In this document: one piece after another, positions 26,290-38,360 of the stretch
Layout of the letters: every line of letters begins with the position of its first letter
Numbering within the stretch: position 1 is the stretch's first letter
Assembly: GCA_963556195.1 (NCBI GenBank)
Contig: OY744519.1
Span: 37,399,301-37,463,300, forward strand
Length of the DNA stretch: 64,000 nt
Source: Sepiola atlantica
Lineage: Eukaryota > Mollusca > Cephalopoda > Sepiida > Sepiolidae
Reading direction: 5' to 3'
Notes under the pieces: model-generated
Databases searched by the model: none
The model's input: the letters and a program-made list of their open reading frames with translations, nothing else
What the model was told of the DNA's origin: nothing
Position numbers and translations under genes: made by a program

Positions 26290-28570
26290 TATAACCATCT
26301 ACTCAATACCGACTTATTCTCTATTTTATATTTTCTGTCTGCAGTAATTGAAATACATTTAATTTAGACGTTTAAAACATGGCTTCATATCGCATTTTTC
26401 CTTAGGCATGAGAAATATTTTTATTTTGAAAATGAAAATGAAATAACCAATGAGGAACCTTATGACGTGCATATTAAACTGACATTTTGCAATGAAAATA
26501 AAATAAATAAGAAAATCAAATATAAAATCATAATAATCTGTTTGAATCAATACATATTTTCCAACGGTCAAATAATGGCAATGCCCCATATATCTGTAAA
26601 TGATCACATATATCAGCAAAACATATGTAAACCTTGTAGTCAGACATTTTCCTAATAAACTTAATGATGTCCGCTTTTTAAAATCCTTATACATATACAA
26701 AACTAAATAATGAAAAGAAAATGGCAGAGCTTGTAAAACTGCATATCTCAGCGTTCACATCTTAGCTAAAGTAACATTAGCAAGTATAACATAAAGTACC
26801 CTCTAGATCCTTGCTCCCCAATCGGTGGTCTACAGACTACTGCTTGATTGTGCAAAGATGTTTATGGTCCGCAGAAGAATAGATATATTCAAAGCTTTAC
26901 ATAAAAATAATTACGAATAAAAAAACGAATTATCGATTGTATAGTTGTCCAAGATATAATAATTGTGATACTACATTTCGCCATTTCTGCAAACAGTCTT
27001 AGACTATTTGAATTTCTGTCCCAATCCAGAGTACCCTTTATGGGGGGTAAAGTGTTCCGTACATATAAAAACGACCCGTACCTAACGCTGTCTTTGTGTG
27101 AGGTAAGTATATATGGATCTCTTAGTTGTTCGTTTTTTAGGAACAAACTGTAGTATCTGTTCTGATACTACACTTCATATTTTCTGTTCTCCGTGAGTGA
27201 AGTAGAACCCCTTCAATACTGAACTGACTTCCCCCTACATTGAACACCGACATTCTATCTTACACCGCCTTAGTTAAGAGGCAAGTAAATAGGAAGAAAA
27301 ATACACGAACATACAAATATGATATCAGCCAGTATAACCTCACATCATTTTCATAAGTACGTTACATATATATGTTAATGAATAGTTTCTGGTCATTACT
27401 GTTTATAACAAGTTACTATATGCTATACACCATTAAATGTATTACATTAACAAACATTTAGATAATTAGTCTTCAAACAGTTGTCACTGCGCATATAGTA
27501 GATCATGAAAAATATCTGACGGTCCGCAGAATTAATGTGACATTAATTTTATTTGTATGACGCTGCAAACAACAAAAATGACGTATAACAAAGTTATTAT
27601 AAGTCTTTGAATGATCTCAAAGAAGACTTTGAATGATCCCAAAATAAATACAAATGCACAACAACCAACATTGATAACATCCAGTCAGTATAAATTAACA
27701 TGACTTACAGTAATTCTCAATACTTGTCTGATTTTATTTTCTTTTACCAAATTATTGGAGTCCCAGTGATTTACATTATAATTCAGACGGAATATAGTCA
27801 ACCAACGCCTAACAGTTTAATATAGTTGAGTTTAATTTGAAAGATTTCATGTTCATCGATTGAGCAGTATATGTTACAACTTAAATTTGTATTTTGTATT
27901 CAGTATTTAGTGCACATCATGATTAGGGTTTTACTGTTAATCACTTACTTTGTATTATCAATATATTTTCACAATATCTACGAACGACGACACCGACATT
28001 AGTGAAAATATACTTTTCCTAATTTCGGTTGTATGTGAATGCAATGCAGCACTTAATAGCAATTACCTTTAAAACCCTTGCTTCATTGACCTGACCCATT
28101 ATGTTGATATATTTATTTTTGATAACTTTCATTAAATAGGCTTGTTCATTGCTGTATGATGATTTATAACGCAGTAATTTGTTAAACTTTTTTAAAATAA
28201 AATAATGTTCATATATCATAATACAATAACAATAACAACATTTAAAGTTAACATTATTTTCTCAATTTAAAAGTAAATACATATATGTAAACATGAATTA
28301 TCTCACCGTAATATAGCGGAAAACAAAGAAATAAACTATATCCTTAATAGCTATTTCACTCTTCTTTGTACCTCTAATTGTATCTCTTGTTGAATCAGCT
28401 TGACGTTCTTCTGTTTCATGCTTCTTATCTTTTTCTGTCGGATTCTATTCATGGAGAAGGTGATATTAATAACTGAAAAAGCAGTGAAAGGTGAAGGTCC
28501 GGTCCCGATGTACACAGTTTGACTTCAGTAAAAGTGCATTAAAAATGTTCTCAAATTAAATATTTTACGA
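26290..28570. other. AT-rich sequence without recognised genes
   Basis: Short chance open frames only. A GGTCCGCAGAA block occurs near 26869 and a related GGTCCGCAGAATTAA near 27521, which may mark an old dispersed repeat. I cannot assign it. Confidence 0.4.
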
Positions 28571-28639
28571 AATAGTTTTGCTATTTATCGTTGGCACTAT
28601 TTTATATAATACACAAGCAAAACGTGGTCTTACTCTTAG

Positions 28640-28654
28640 TATGCACACCCCCCC

Positions 28655-28717
<63 letters not shown>

Positions 28718-28937
28718 TGATGTCATAGCCTATTATCTGCTTGGACCGAGACAGTACGCGTTTCGTATACTCGTCGTGCAGAGGGTTGGTCGTGTCGTCC
28801 AGTGGATGAATTATTTCTTATAGAACCATGCCGTCTGTTTTCTGCAATAAAATCCATGTGGTGCACTCCGGAGACAAACTCTTCTTTTGAATTTAATTAA
28901 TTTATTACAAGCGTTGTTATTTCTACTGGGGCTACGT

Positions 28938-28978
<41 letters not shown>

Positions 28979-28980
28979 AA
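28640..28980. repeat. (TA)n and (GA)n microsatellites
   Basis: A C-run and a (TA)n tract lie at about 28647-28716, and a (GA)n tract at about 28937-28978. The sequence between, 28717-28936, has no recognised feature. Confidence 0.95.
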
Positions 28981-29834
28981 TCACTACTTTATCGTAGTTA
29001 GTTTTTAATGTTGTCTTAACTATTCATAGAGAGGGAGAAGGATTTCTCGCGCCTGCACTCCCCTAGGGGAAATATCTCTTATCTTTCCATTGTGAATCGC
29101 ACGTCCTCTCGGTTCGCTTTCCGAATCAGACTGACTAAAACTCGCTTCTCACAAGAACGAGTGACGTAACATAGCCTCTGTTTCCCACGCAAGGGCCTGT
29201 AACGTCACAGCGTCTCGAGATGCAGACTGACCCTGTATCTGGGGTCTAATCACACGGTAACCTTGTCACGTCTTCCAGCTCCAACTGTGAGAACAAGCCC
29301 TGTTCTGCACTCGACTGCCCTGCGTTAATTAGCGCAAGTCAAATCAACGATTCCCAAAACATACGTCCACTCCCATAGGGCCATTATCCAACACTGATAT
29401 ACTGAACTAAATTCCGAAAAGAGATCCGGCTATGTGAGCTCAATGTAATAAACAGAGCAAGAATAACATAACATCAAGTAAAACGGAATCTCATAATCAC
29501 CGGTGAACTAATTTATTTCAACCTCCCGTACTGTCAAGCCTCCAAGTGAGGTGACTGCATTTTTGAAAATGAGAAAATAAAAATTTACACTCACCAATTA
29601 AATATACATATAGAGAGAGAGCGACACCATATCTAATACATATTTTGAGAGAAGGGGGAATGACTTATTTAAAACAAAATTGACAAGGAGCGTATTGACA
29701 CATATTAAATATATGATTTTAGAGATGATAGATAGCACACCTTATAACGGAACGCATTACAGAGAGAGGAAAAGAGCAAAATATATATAGAGAGAAGGGG
29801 GATTTTACCAAGGACATCGTATAGGGGGACATTG

Positions 29835-29838
<4 letters not shown>
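28981..29838. other. moderately GC-richer block, unassigned
   Basis: From about 29040 to 29450 the base composition is less AT-rich than the flanks and there are several CpG sites. No open frame with family motifs was found. GA-rich patches occur at 29610-29660 and 29760-29800. It may be a mobile-element remnant. Confidence 0.35.
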
Positions 29839-29882
<44 letters not shown>

Positions 29883-29901
29883 TTCGATATATATTTATAT
29901 G

Positions 29902-29967
<66 letters not shown>

Positions 29968-29990
29968 CATATAAATATATATCGAAATGC
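29839..29990. repeat. hairpin with (TA)n core
   Basis: GCATTTCGATATATATTTA at 29879-29897 is matched by its exact reverse complement ending at 29990. The core between the arms is (TA)n. Another (TA)n tract precedes the left arm at 29839-29876. The whole of 29879-29990 can fold as one long hairpin. Confidence 0.9.
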
Positions 29991-30124
29991 TATTTTTTAC
30001 GTACCTGAACATCGACTGATATTGAAACAGATAATAATAATAAAAGAGAGAAACGCCGACACATTAATTTCACGTTAACTTTTGAATAACCTCGCAGAAA
30101 TTACCCCTTCTTCTCTCTAGTTAT

Positions 30125-31390
30125 ATATACGGGGAAGGTGGGGAGTAGAGGTTTGAGTAGTTGAGAGAGAAGCCAGGAGATTGTATAGAGTGGTCCTTCA
30201 ATACTGGAGACTATAGGTCTAATTTGTGTGTGTGTTGATCTTCTGTGTTTTAATGAGGTGGTAGAAGATGAGGAGTTTGCTGATTTTGGTATTGAAGTTA
30301 ATTTTGTATTTATTGGGGAGGTTACGGTAGAAACAGATTTGGGACCAGGTGTTGTTAATAGAGTGTTTGCCTAATGTGGCTGAAATGTTGGGAGCGGGGG
30401 TGTATAGGTTGTTGTTTTTTAGGTGTTCGAGGGGGTGTGTGTTGTAGGAGTCTTGAGAGATGATGCAGAATTTATTGCCTTTATCAGAGGGTAATTAAAC
30501 TAGATTTTTTTTCAGGTTTTTAGGGTAAGGCTTTTGGTATGGTGATGTTAGGGGTGATGGGGGGGTTGTTCTTGTTGGAGTATATCAAGAATCCTCTGTT
30601 TTAATTTAGAAAGTTTTGGATCAAGTAGGTGGTTACTAGGTGGTGGGTGTAGTGGGTTGTCAAGTTGGTAGACAGGGAAGGAATTTGTAGCGTGGGTTGT
30701 ATTATTAGGAATGTCTTGGGTAGGTTGATAAAATGTTGTGAGCCATTTGAGGTGATAGGCTGTTCCACAGAATTGAGTCTCGATCTTAAGTTTTGTGTGG
30801 GCGTCTCGGCAGTAGTAAGAGAGCCGGTGAGGCCATTGACCAGGGGGAGGGGTAGTGAGATGGTTGTTGGAGTTGTAGGTTCTGGTGGTATCAGTGTTCC
30901 TGGTGATGTGAGGTTGAGAATATTTCTGTAAAAGCCAAGTGAATTTCCGTTTAAGTCGGATTTTCTCAAGGTTAAAGCAATGGTGATGGGCATCATTGAC
31001 AGCTCTAGTTATATTGTGTGTCGATTGTTCTGTGGGAGTGGATATTGAGGAGTTGATTTCTGTGATGGTGTTGATTAGTTGATGAAGTTTACAATGGATG
31101 GATTGGAAAATTTTATTGATGCCATTGTTATGTATGCATTTTCTGGCTGGGTTAAGTATGGGTAGGTGGGGACAGGCGGGTAGGTGGATGTTTCGTATAG
31201 TGTTGGGTGTTATGTTGTGCTTGTGGCATCTTCTGTGAAAGTGCATCTAGCAGCTAGTTCTGGCACGTTTCTCCGATAGTCGGAATAATGTTCTCTTATA
31301 TGCAAACTGTGTCTAGCCTAGACGAAGTGTTAATAGAGAATCGTAGTTTGCTTGAAACATTGCTGTGTATAGTAGTAGTATGTTTTTAAA
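30125..31390 (-). pseudogene. Penelope-like element fragment, N-terminal half of the reverse transcriptase protein
   Basis: The minus strand from 31246 to 30548 is open for 232 codons. It encodes a basic, His-rich N-terminal region typical of Penelope-like proteins, with clustered HLP-, LPILNPARKCI- and LNLEK-like segments. After frameshifts at about 30540-30450 the reading continues with PSDKGNKFCI, the hallmark entry to the Penelope reverse transcriptase fingers. It goes on through a WSQICFYRNLP segment to RPIVSSIEGPLYTISWLLSQ. It stops near 30130, just after a LLPTFP segment. The palm and GIY-YIG parts are absent. The last part overlaps the beginning of the 58.6-61.7 kb copy in content. 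A block at about 31340-31385 matches the reverse complement of 61720-61755. Confidence 0.82.
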
Positions 31391-31621
31391 ATGCTGTGGA
31401 CAATGTCAATTCCGGGTAAGATGTAAGTTGGAAAGAACAAAAAAGTAATCGAATACGAAATATGACTTGGTATTTATTTCTTTTTAAAATCTTACATGAC
31501 CGCAGGAGTGTAGTAAGCTGTTTGTCTGATGTTCGGAATATTATAAAATCATTTATTCAATATTTCAAGAAAAGAAACGTCCCATTGTCAAAAATAATTA
31601 ATACTAGAAGGAATCTCTCCG

Positions 31622-31624
<3 letters not shown>

Positions 31625-31713
<89 letters not shown>

Positions 31714-31822
31714 AATATATATATATATATATGATGTGCACCGGGAAGATATATTACGAAGGCGCAATAGGAAAAGATATAGGGAATACGCACTGGATGG
31801 AGATATATAGAGAATGCGTACC

Positions 31823-31895
<73 letters not shown>

Positions 31896-32019
31896 GTACA
31901 CCGAGTAGAGGTATATTTAGAATGTGCATTGGGTTGAGATAAAAAAGACTATGTACCGGATGAAGATATATGAAGAATAAACGCTGGATAGAAATATATA
32001 TATAAAATGCGCACCGGGG

Positions 32020-32095
<76 letters not shown>

Positions 32096-32206
32096 AGAGA
32101 GAGAGAAAGGGAGAATTCGCACCGGGCAGATATATATATAATTAATAGACACTAGGTAGAGATATATACAGAATTCACACCGGGTAGAGATATATAGGGA
32201 ATGCAT

Positions 32207-32264
<58 letters not shown>

Positions 32265-32355
32265 AATACATATATATATTTACATATATATATGTATATA
32301 TTTAAAAAATACATATATATATTTACATATATATAAATATATATATATATATATG

Positions 32356-32395
<40 letters not shown>

Positions 32396-32420
32396 TATAT
32401 ATATGTAAATATATATGTAT
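31625..32420. repeat. (TA)n tracts and a GA tract around a minisatellite
   Basis: (TA)n lies at about 31625-31729, 31827-31891, 32020-32060 and, with AAAAATACATA-type interruptions, 32211-32420. A (GA)n tract occupies 32061-32106. All Ile-Tyr frames here are microsatellite translations. Confidence 0.96.
31733..32210 (+). repeat. minisatellite, GAATGCGCACCGGGTAGAGATATATA-type unit, plus orientation
   Basis: Units of about 26-35 bp alternate a GC-richer piece (GCGCACCGGGTAGA and variants) with a GATATATA piece. Copies start near 31733, 31770, 31812, 31893, 31925, 31955, 31990, 32112, 32150 and 32190. The TATATA part of the unit has expanded into long (TA)n in several places. Confidence 0.85.
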
Positions 32421-32427
32421 ACATATG

Positions 32428-32656
32428 TACGAGCTAAAATAGCCTCCCTACGGTCATTTATTTTTGCTAGGTTGCCGCGTAAGAAATGAACGCTCACTCG
32501 TAAACCGATGGAGCCCAATCATATTCATTGGGTGGGTAGACACTGTTTTGCTTCATTTCTAACCAAGAATGTTTTTAGTTAAAAATACAAAGAAAAATAT
32601 TTACTACCCTCCAATTTTGTTTTATTTTTCCCCATGAATACCAATATTTTCAGTTA

Positions 32657-32665
<9 letters not shown>
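32428..32665. other. island between TA tracts, no recognised feature
   Basis: This 240-bp stretch lies between the plus- and minus-oriented arrays of the minisatellite. No ORF or RNA motif was recognised. Confidence 0.4.
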
Positions 32666-32716
<51 letters not shown>

Positions 32717-32805
32717 GGTACGCATTCTCTAAATATCTCCACCCAGTGCGTATTCCATATATATCTACCTATTGATCCTTCTAGATATCGTTACCCGGTG
32801 CACAT

Positions 32806-32869
<64 letters not shown>

Positions 32870-32965
32870 CGATACGCATTCTATATAATTCTCTACTCGG
32901 TGCGCATTCTCTTTATTTCTACCTGGTGGGCATCTCGATATCTCACTCAGGGCGCATTGTATATA
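32666..32965 (-). repeat. same minisatellite in inverted orientation
   Basis: Between and after (TA)n at 32666-32713 and 32810-32866, the sequence shows units such as CGGTACGCATTCTCTAAATA and TACTCGGTGCGCATTCTC. These are reverse complements of the 31.7-32.2 kb unit. The two arrays form an inverted pair about 0.5 kb apart. Confidence 0.85.
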
Positions 32966-33605
32966 ACTGGTTCGAGTAGTTGTTTCAGGATTGTGGTTTG
33001 AGAGAAAAAAGAAAAGAAAAGACAAAGGGTGTTAGTTTGAGGAAAAGAAGAAAATAAGCCAGAAAATTATACCTGCTCGTTGCTAGACACTCCCTTATCA
33101 AATTTCGTAAAACAAAACAAAAGCAAAACTTATTTTAGGCCTTATAATCTGATGCCTTATTTGTTTTGAATGTACATCTGTTGTATTTTCTGCAAATAAA
33201 TACTTAAAAGTGTACTATATGTTTTTCACGCTTTGCTTTTTAGTGAAAGGTTGTGTCTAAGTTACTGATTCCTCGCCGTACTCTATATGGGGTTAGATAT
33301 TTTGTAACACCTCTCGTTTTGTACTGTCACCGTGTTATCTACGTATTCTATCGTTTCCTTCTCCGGTCGGGTAGAGATGTAAACTTGACTATCCAAGTAC
33401 GCCTCTAGCGACAAATGGGGTCAAACCCACTTTCCTTCTTTAATTAACTTATGTCCCTTCCCTCTCTCAATTCTATCGCCCTCTTGCCGTGTCTGACGCT
33501 ACCCTTTTTGCGCGAAACCGATTCTATAGTCGATGCTGTCTCAACGCCAGATCAAATCGTAAACTTTTACACTTCCTCTCCCCTTTTTCAGCTGTCATAC
33601 ATAAC

Positions 33606-35270
33606 ATGGAAGAGAGCACTCCAGATATGACGACCCTGACCACCACCAAAAACGCTGAAGAGTGTGATACATCCCTAAGCCCAGACTCAAATGGTGACTC
33701 CCTTTAACGGATATTCCTCTAATGTCAGAGCTAAAAGGTACGGTGCATATTCCTCGGATGCTTAATTGCCAGACCGCTACCTTTAAAAAGGGCTCACCTT
33801 GCGGGAATACAAACCAAAAGGGGTTTCCCCCCCTTGAGAGTGACTTACCTAATGGGGAAGCAAACCCTAAAAAGACACAGACATGAGTTACCGGCTGAAT
33901 TGAAGCATGCCGACGGCAGCTACCCATAAAACTATTTCCCGTACAGGAGTACGAACCAATAAGAAGCTGCCAACATAAAGGAATACTCTCCCAATGGGGT
34001 AGCCAAACCCAAAATCAAAGTCGACATGGCACACCGCCCGGAAAATAATGACATACATTCAGCAAGAGCTGTAGTTAAGTCGATGTCCGGTGCTCCAGCT
34101 GTGTTTGAGAGTAACGGTGCTACATCCGGAAGTACCATTGCCGCATTTCGAGCTGCCTTCGGTGACAATCTGTTCAAAGAGACGCCTTTCACAGACAGGT
34201 CTGTCACCAGCTCTTCCCCAGCGTTGAGACAGAATACACCAAAAATAAATAAGTGGTTCTCGGTAGACCTGGCTCATGCACAGAACAACTACCAACCGGA
34301 ACACCTCCAACAGTGCATTTATGGAGGGGCTGCTGCACTACCAGAGGGAATTAAATACATGGATTTCACTCTATCAGAGGGTTACGACCCAAAGCCCTCA
34401 CCAATAAGACAGTCCAGACCAAAGCCGAGGAAGAAAGCCGTCAACAAATTATCAGCTCCTGACGCCACCGGATCAGTTAAATGGGCACCACTGCTTTTCA
34501 CAGACTCTGCCATTAAAGCTGAGCAACGATCAACACTTACACCGGCTCAAAAAACTGCAGCCACTTTACCTACTGCTTCTCCAGCTCCACTTACTGAAGT
34601 TCCAGAGACATCAGTGACAGCAAATAAAGCCCAGGACGCACTATGGAAGCCCTAGGCACAACTCCCGCTAGACAAATATAGAACTCAATTCAAAGAGGTG
34701 TACCAAACGTACACCGAAGAAACATGAAATTAATCTCGGGTACTTTGGAAATACTCAATAAGAAAGTTGTGTCCATCATCACGTCACTACAAGAGAACTA
34801 ACCGACACCTCAAATATACCCTTATACTACATATTGGGTCTCTCAAGATTCCAGCAACCTACTCACTGCACAGGAACTACCTTATGTGAAATATACTGCT
34901 CCCAACCAAGCAGGATGTCGCAAAGGTCGGCACCTGCGATATGCAGTGGAATCAAATATAAATCAAGCCGGAATACAAAGACAAAATGAAACCTACAGTG
35001 TCCATCTTCGGCGCTCCATGTTACGTAAGCAACAAAACACTAGGGACTGAAATGAGCCAATATAATGACGTCGATGCTGTTATTCCGGTCTGCGGGCTAC
35101 GAAACATCCTCATCGGCGATTACCAACTCAAAATGCGCCTCACTACCCAGCTCAAGTATGATGGCTGGTCACTTTCACTGATTGTGAAACGCAGAAGACC
35201 ACATTGTTGGCGTTGCAAAGCAATAGGGCATATAGTCAAGAACTGCCTAAAACGGAATCAAAAGTCATGA
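33606..35270 (+). pseudogene. gag-like ORF1 of a retrotransposon with CCHC zinc knuckle, broken
   Basis: An ATG at 33606 opens a Ser/Thr-rich N-terminus. A frameshift near 33705 moves the reading into an open frame to 33884. A second open block runs from 34026 to 34655 (209 codons, Pro/Ala/Thr-rich and basic). After several stops, 34986-35270 encodes 94 residues in the same frame as 34026. This last block has a beta-rich segment followed by RRRPHCWRCKAIGHIVKNC. That is a CX2CX4HX4C zinc knuckle at about residues 75-88, a nucleic-acid-binding motif of ORF1p/Gag proteins. No ORF2 or LTR follows; a GA-rich minisatellite begins 300 bp downstream. It could be a LINE ORF1 or an LTR-element gag; LINE is favoured because no LTR is visible. 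Confidence 0.75.
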
Positions 35271-35584
35271 AAAAGGGAGGAAACTATCAAATGCCACCCC
35301 TAATTCTAGCTAGGCAGAAACACCAAAAGAAAAATGGCCCCCACTGCAGCTACCACAGCAGCAGTAGCTGTCTTCTCCAATCGAAGTAAATACCAAGACG
35401 GCGGCTATAAAAAAGGAATCAACGCAAATACTCGTCTGAATCGAAAGTGTTGCTAAAAACAACAACAAACAGGCAATCCAAAGATCTCTACAGAGATCGA
35501 GGAACAAAAAGACGCTAAACAAAAAACAAAACCAGGACACAACTTTCCTACTGAAAAAGAAGATGCAGAGACTATTATCATCAA

Positions 35585-36110
35585 GCCTTATGTGAAAGAG
35601 AAGAAAAGATGATAGTGGGAGGGGATTATAGAAAAAAGAAGGAATAAAAGGTGGTTGTTGGAAGAAGAGAAAGGACGAAAGGGTGGTAGTGGGACGGAAA
35701 TAAGAAATGAAAAACCGGAGTACGGGTTAAATAGCGGAAAAAGAGTGGTTGTGGGAGGGAAAGAAAGGAACACAAGTGAAGGTGTGAAGAAAAAGAAGAA
35801 AGGGTGTTAGTGGGAGGAAAATAAAAACATAAGAAGAACAGTCGGTGGTGGGAGGGAAAGCAGAAAAGAAGAAAAGGTGTTAGTGGGAAGGAAATAATGA
35901 TGGTAAGAAGAAAATGGTTTAGTGGGAGGGACAGAAGAAAGGGTGAAAACGTGGTAGTGGGAGGTAAAAGGAAAAAAGGTGGGAATGGTAAGGAAAGAAG
36001 AAAAGAATTAATAAAAAAGGTGGTAATAGGACAGAACGAATGAATGAAAGTAGGAAAGGGTGGTAGTGGAGGAAAGAAGAAATGAAGGACTAAGAGTGGT
36101 AGCGAGAGTG
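35585..36110 (+). repeat. purine-rich minisatellite, GGTGGTAGTGGGAGG-type unit
   Basis: About 35-50-bp units recur. Each has a GAAGAAAAGGG-like part and a GTGGTAGTGGGAGGGAAA-like part, almost pure purine on the plus strand. More than ten units are visible. Purine strands of this kind can form triplex or G-rich structures. Confidence 0.9.
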
Positions 36111-36484
36111 AATTTCTTCCTGGACCCTCTCTCTGATTCCATTTCCGGATAAATGTTAAGGAATGACATGCATTTTACTCAAATTATACATAATATCATT
36201 AGGTTTACCAAATTAGTGCATAAACATGTTAGAAAATGGAGGAAACAAGCTTCCCTCAATGGAACAAATGGCCCGTTGACCCTCAAAAGTTTTTTTTTCT
36301 AATTCTGAGATATTATTTCACCGGAGGTTGGCTGATTTAGAAAATATAATTTTTTTACTCGATCTATTGAGGGTGTCAAAACTAGAAACACAAATACACA
36401 CATACACACACAAACAAACACATATACCCAGACAGTTATCCCTTATATTTATATTTTTTAAAACATAGTTAACCCGAAAAAAAA

Positions 36485-37734
36485 ACAGGCCGCCACTGTA
36501 GACGTAAAGGGCTACTAAGAGAAAAGAGATGAAGTTTTGGGGAGTAAACCTAAATTAGGATCTCCGCAGCGAGATGTCTGTTTACATTAGCTTTAAATTT
36601 CTGCATGTCAGTACCGTCGGGGAAACAGGGAGCAGTGAGGTAGCTCTACAGGCCAGCAGCACGAAGAAAGGAAACTATTGGAGTAGAAAGCTCTCCGGCA
36701 TCTAGGGACTTCCACGGTGAATGGATGTGATTTAGTTAATTGTCGAGTTGGTCTAGTGAATTCATGTCGAGAATAGCCAGTTCATCGGAGTATAATCTAT
36801 TAAAGTATTTGTAAAACAAACACAAGGATGTTACATTGCGGTGATGGGGTAGAGGCTTGAGCTTGGTTGACAGTGAGGGACATATTAGGTTGGCGCCTCG
36901 TTTTAGAACCTTTTTCAAGGAGAGAGAGACTAGTAGATGATGCACCAGGCCAGATGTGGCAACACTACTCCATGCATTGGCGGATAAGTAACTAACGCTG
37001 AGTAAAGTCAATCTAAAGCACATATAGTCTTGGTCCCCCGATTCTAATCTATGTTCTCTAGTCAGTGGAAGGGTGTTCCGAACATAAACTCCTAGCCCGT
37101 GCATATGTTTGTCAGAGTCTTTACGCTAGAGGGGGAGGTAGTCAATTATGTCAAAGTGGTGAGAGGAGCTTGATGATTGAAGGTTTATTTCACTTAGAGC
37201 TTTCTACGTCGTTGATGCTGGTTCTAAGTCCCCGGATATTTTTGAATTCGGGTCTCAAGGGCGGAGGTGAAGAAGTTTTTTGTTGGGTGTCTGGTTTAAG
37301 TTTGATTTGATTTTTTTTTGTAATGACATGTTTGTTTTGTTATAGAGTGGGTTGGGCAAGGTAAGTGCTTGTAAGGTGCCAATAAGCTCACACAATCAGT
37401 CCATTTGTCGCGACCGGGTCCATAGGGTTGTGGCATCGGGAAAGCCCACCGGAGATAATTGCAGGGTCCCTTTCCATACGCGACATGACACATACAACTA
37501 CCCACGTTATTATGCAACTGGTGATTGAGCAGTCGTTCTAAGCGTTTCCCGAGAGTTTGGGCTCCTGCCCTGTCAGTCTGCAACAAAGCCATACAAGCTG
37601 TCTAACCTGTACCCTCAACCTGTCGTTACAAGAGCGACCCAGACTGGTCATGTAAGACATGTGGTATCTCTACGTCTGACTAATAGACAAAAAAGAGTAT
37701 AAAGGCCGGCGATGGGCAGAACCTTTCTACTCCT

Positions 37735-37740
<6 letters not shown>
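36485..37740 (-). mobile_element. LINE family A, copy 2, internally deleted
   Basis: In the minus-strand sense the element runs from the 5' region (37735-37300, similar to 3290-3960) into the start of the APE endonuclease (about 37300-37020). It then jumps directly to the 3' end of ORF2 and a 3' tail (about 36735-36485). The tail resembles 38985-39230 of copy 3. The middle of ORF2, including most of the endonuclease and the reverse transcriptase core, is missing. Confidence 0.82.
36736..37104 (-). pseudogene. in-frame join of LINE endonuclease start to ORF2 C-terminus
   Basis: A 122-codon open frame. The first about 35 residues (VRNTLPLTREHRLES) match the APE endonuclease of copy 1. From about residue 40 onward the protein is the C-terminal domain of a Jockey/CR1-like ORF2. 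That part includes KVLKRGANLI, LSTKLKPLPHHRNVTSLCLF and YKYFNRLYSDELA. The deletion removed the centre of the protein but kept the frame. The product would lack every catalytic site. It is a deletion derivative, not a gene. Confidence 0.75.
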
Positions 37741-37827
<87 letters not shown>

Positions 37828-37862
37828 TCTACTCTATAATAAAGAGCAATGAGTTGTTATTC

Positions 37863-37923
<61 letters not shown>

Positions 37924-38216
37924 ATACGTTTTGTCCTATAAAAGTAAGCAAAAGTTAATAAAAACGTATTTTTACTAGTCACCACAAGAACAAAATCTAA
38001 TTTATGGGGGAGGCGTAAATGCAAATAGAAAGTTAGGCACTCCCCATCACTTTAATTGATTACGGAAAGAAATCATCCACTCTAAAAATAGGATGTATTC
38101 GGGTCATCGGAAAAGATAATAATAGAATATATATCAATATACTTTATGGTTATTTGTGCGAACACTGCTTAAGTATAATTTTAATATATGACATTTAGGC
38201 TAGAAGGTGTACGCTA

Positions 38217-38271
<55 letters not shown>

Positions 38272-38279
38272 ATATGTAC

Positions 38280-38310
<31 letters not shown>

Positions 38311-38360
38311 ATATGTACATATATATATATGTTTGTATATATATATATATATATATATAA
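37738..38360. repeat. (TA)n tracts
   Basis: Tracts lie at about 37738-37825, 37867-37918 and 38219-38360. The last has regular CATATA and AATATGTACATA interruptions. The islands between show no gene. Confidence 0.96.

Noticed and set aside
26820..27150. Possible non-autonomous DNA transposon with GGTCCGCAG-type ends
   Set aside because: Only a short block recurs near 27521; no terminal inverted repeats or target duplication could be defined.
30665..30931. 88-codon plus-strand frame
   Set aside because: Antisense to the Penelope N-terminal reading, which has recognisable family segments.
35310..35773. Minus-strand frames rich in Ser, Phe and Pro
   Set aside because: Translations of the antisense of a purine-rich minisatellite and its flank.
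37065..37592. Plus and minus frames in the 5' part of LINE copy 2
   Set aside because: Neither is conserved as an open frame in copy 1 at 3.2-3.9 kb; shadows of the element.
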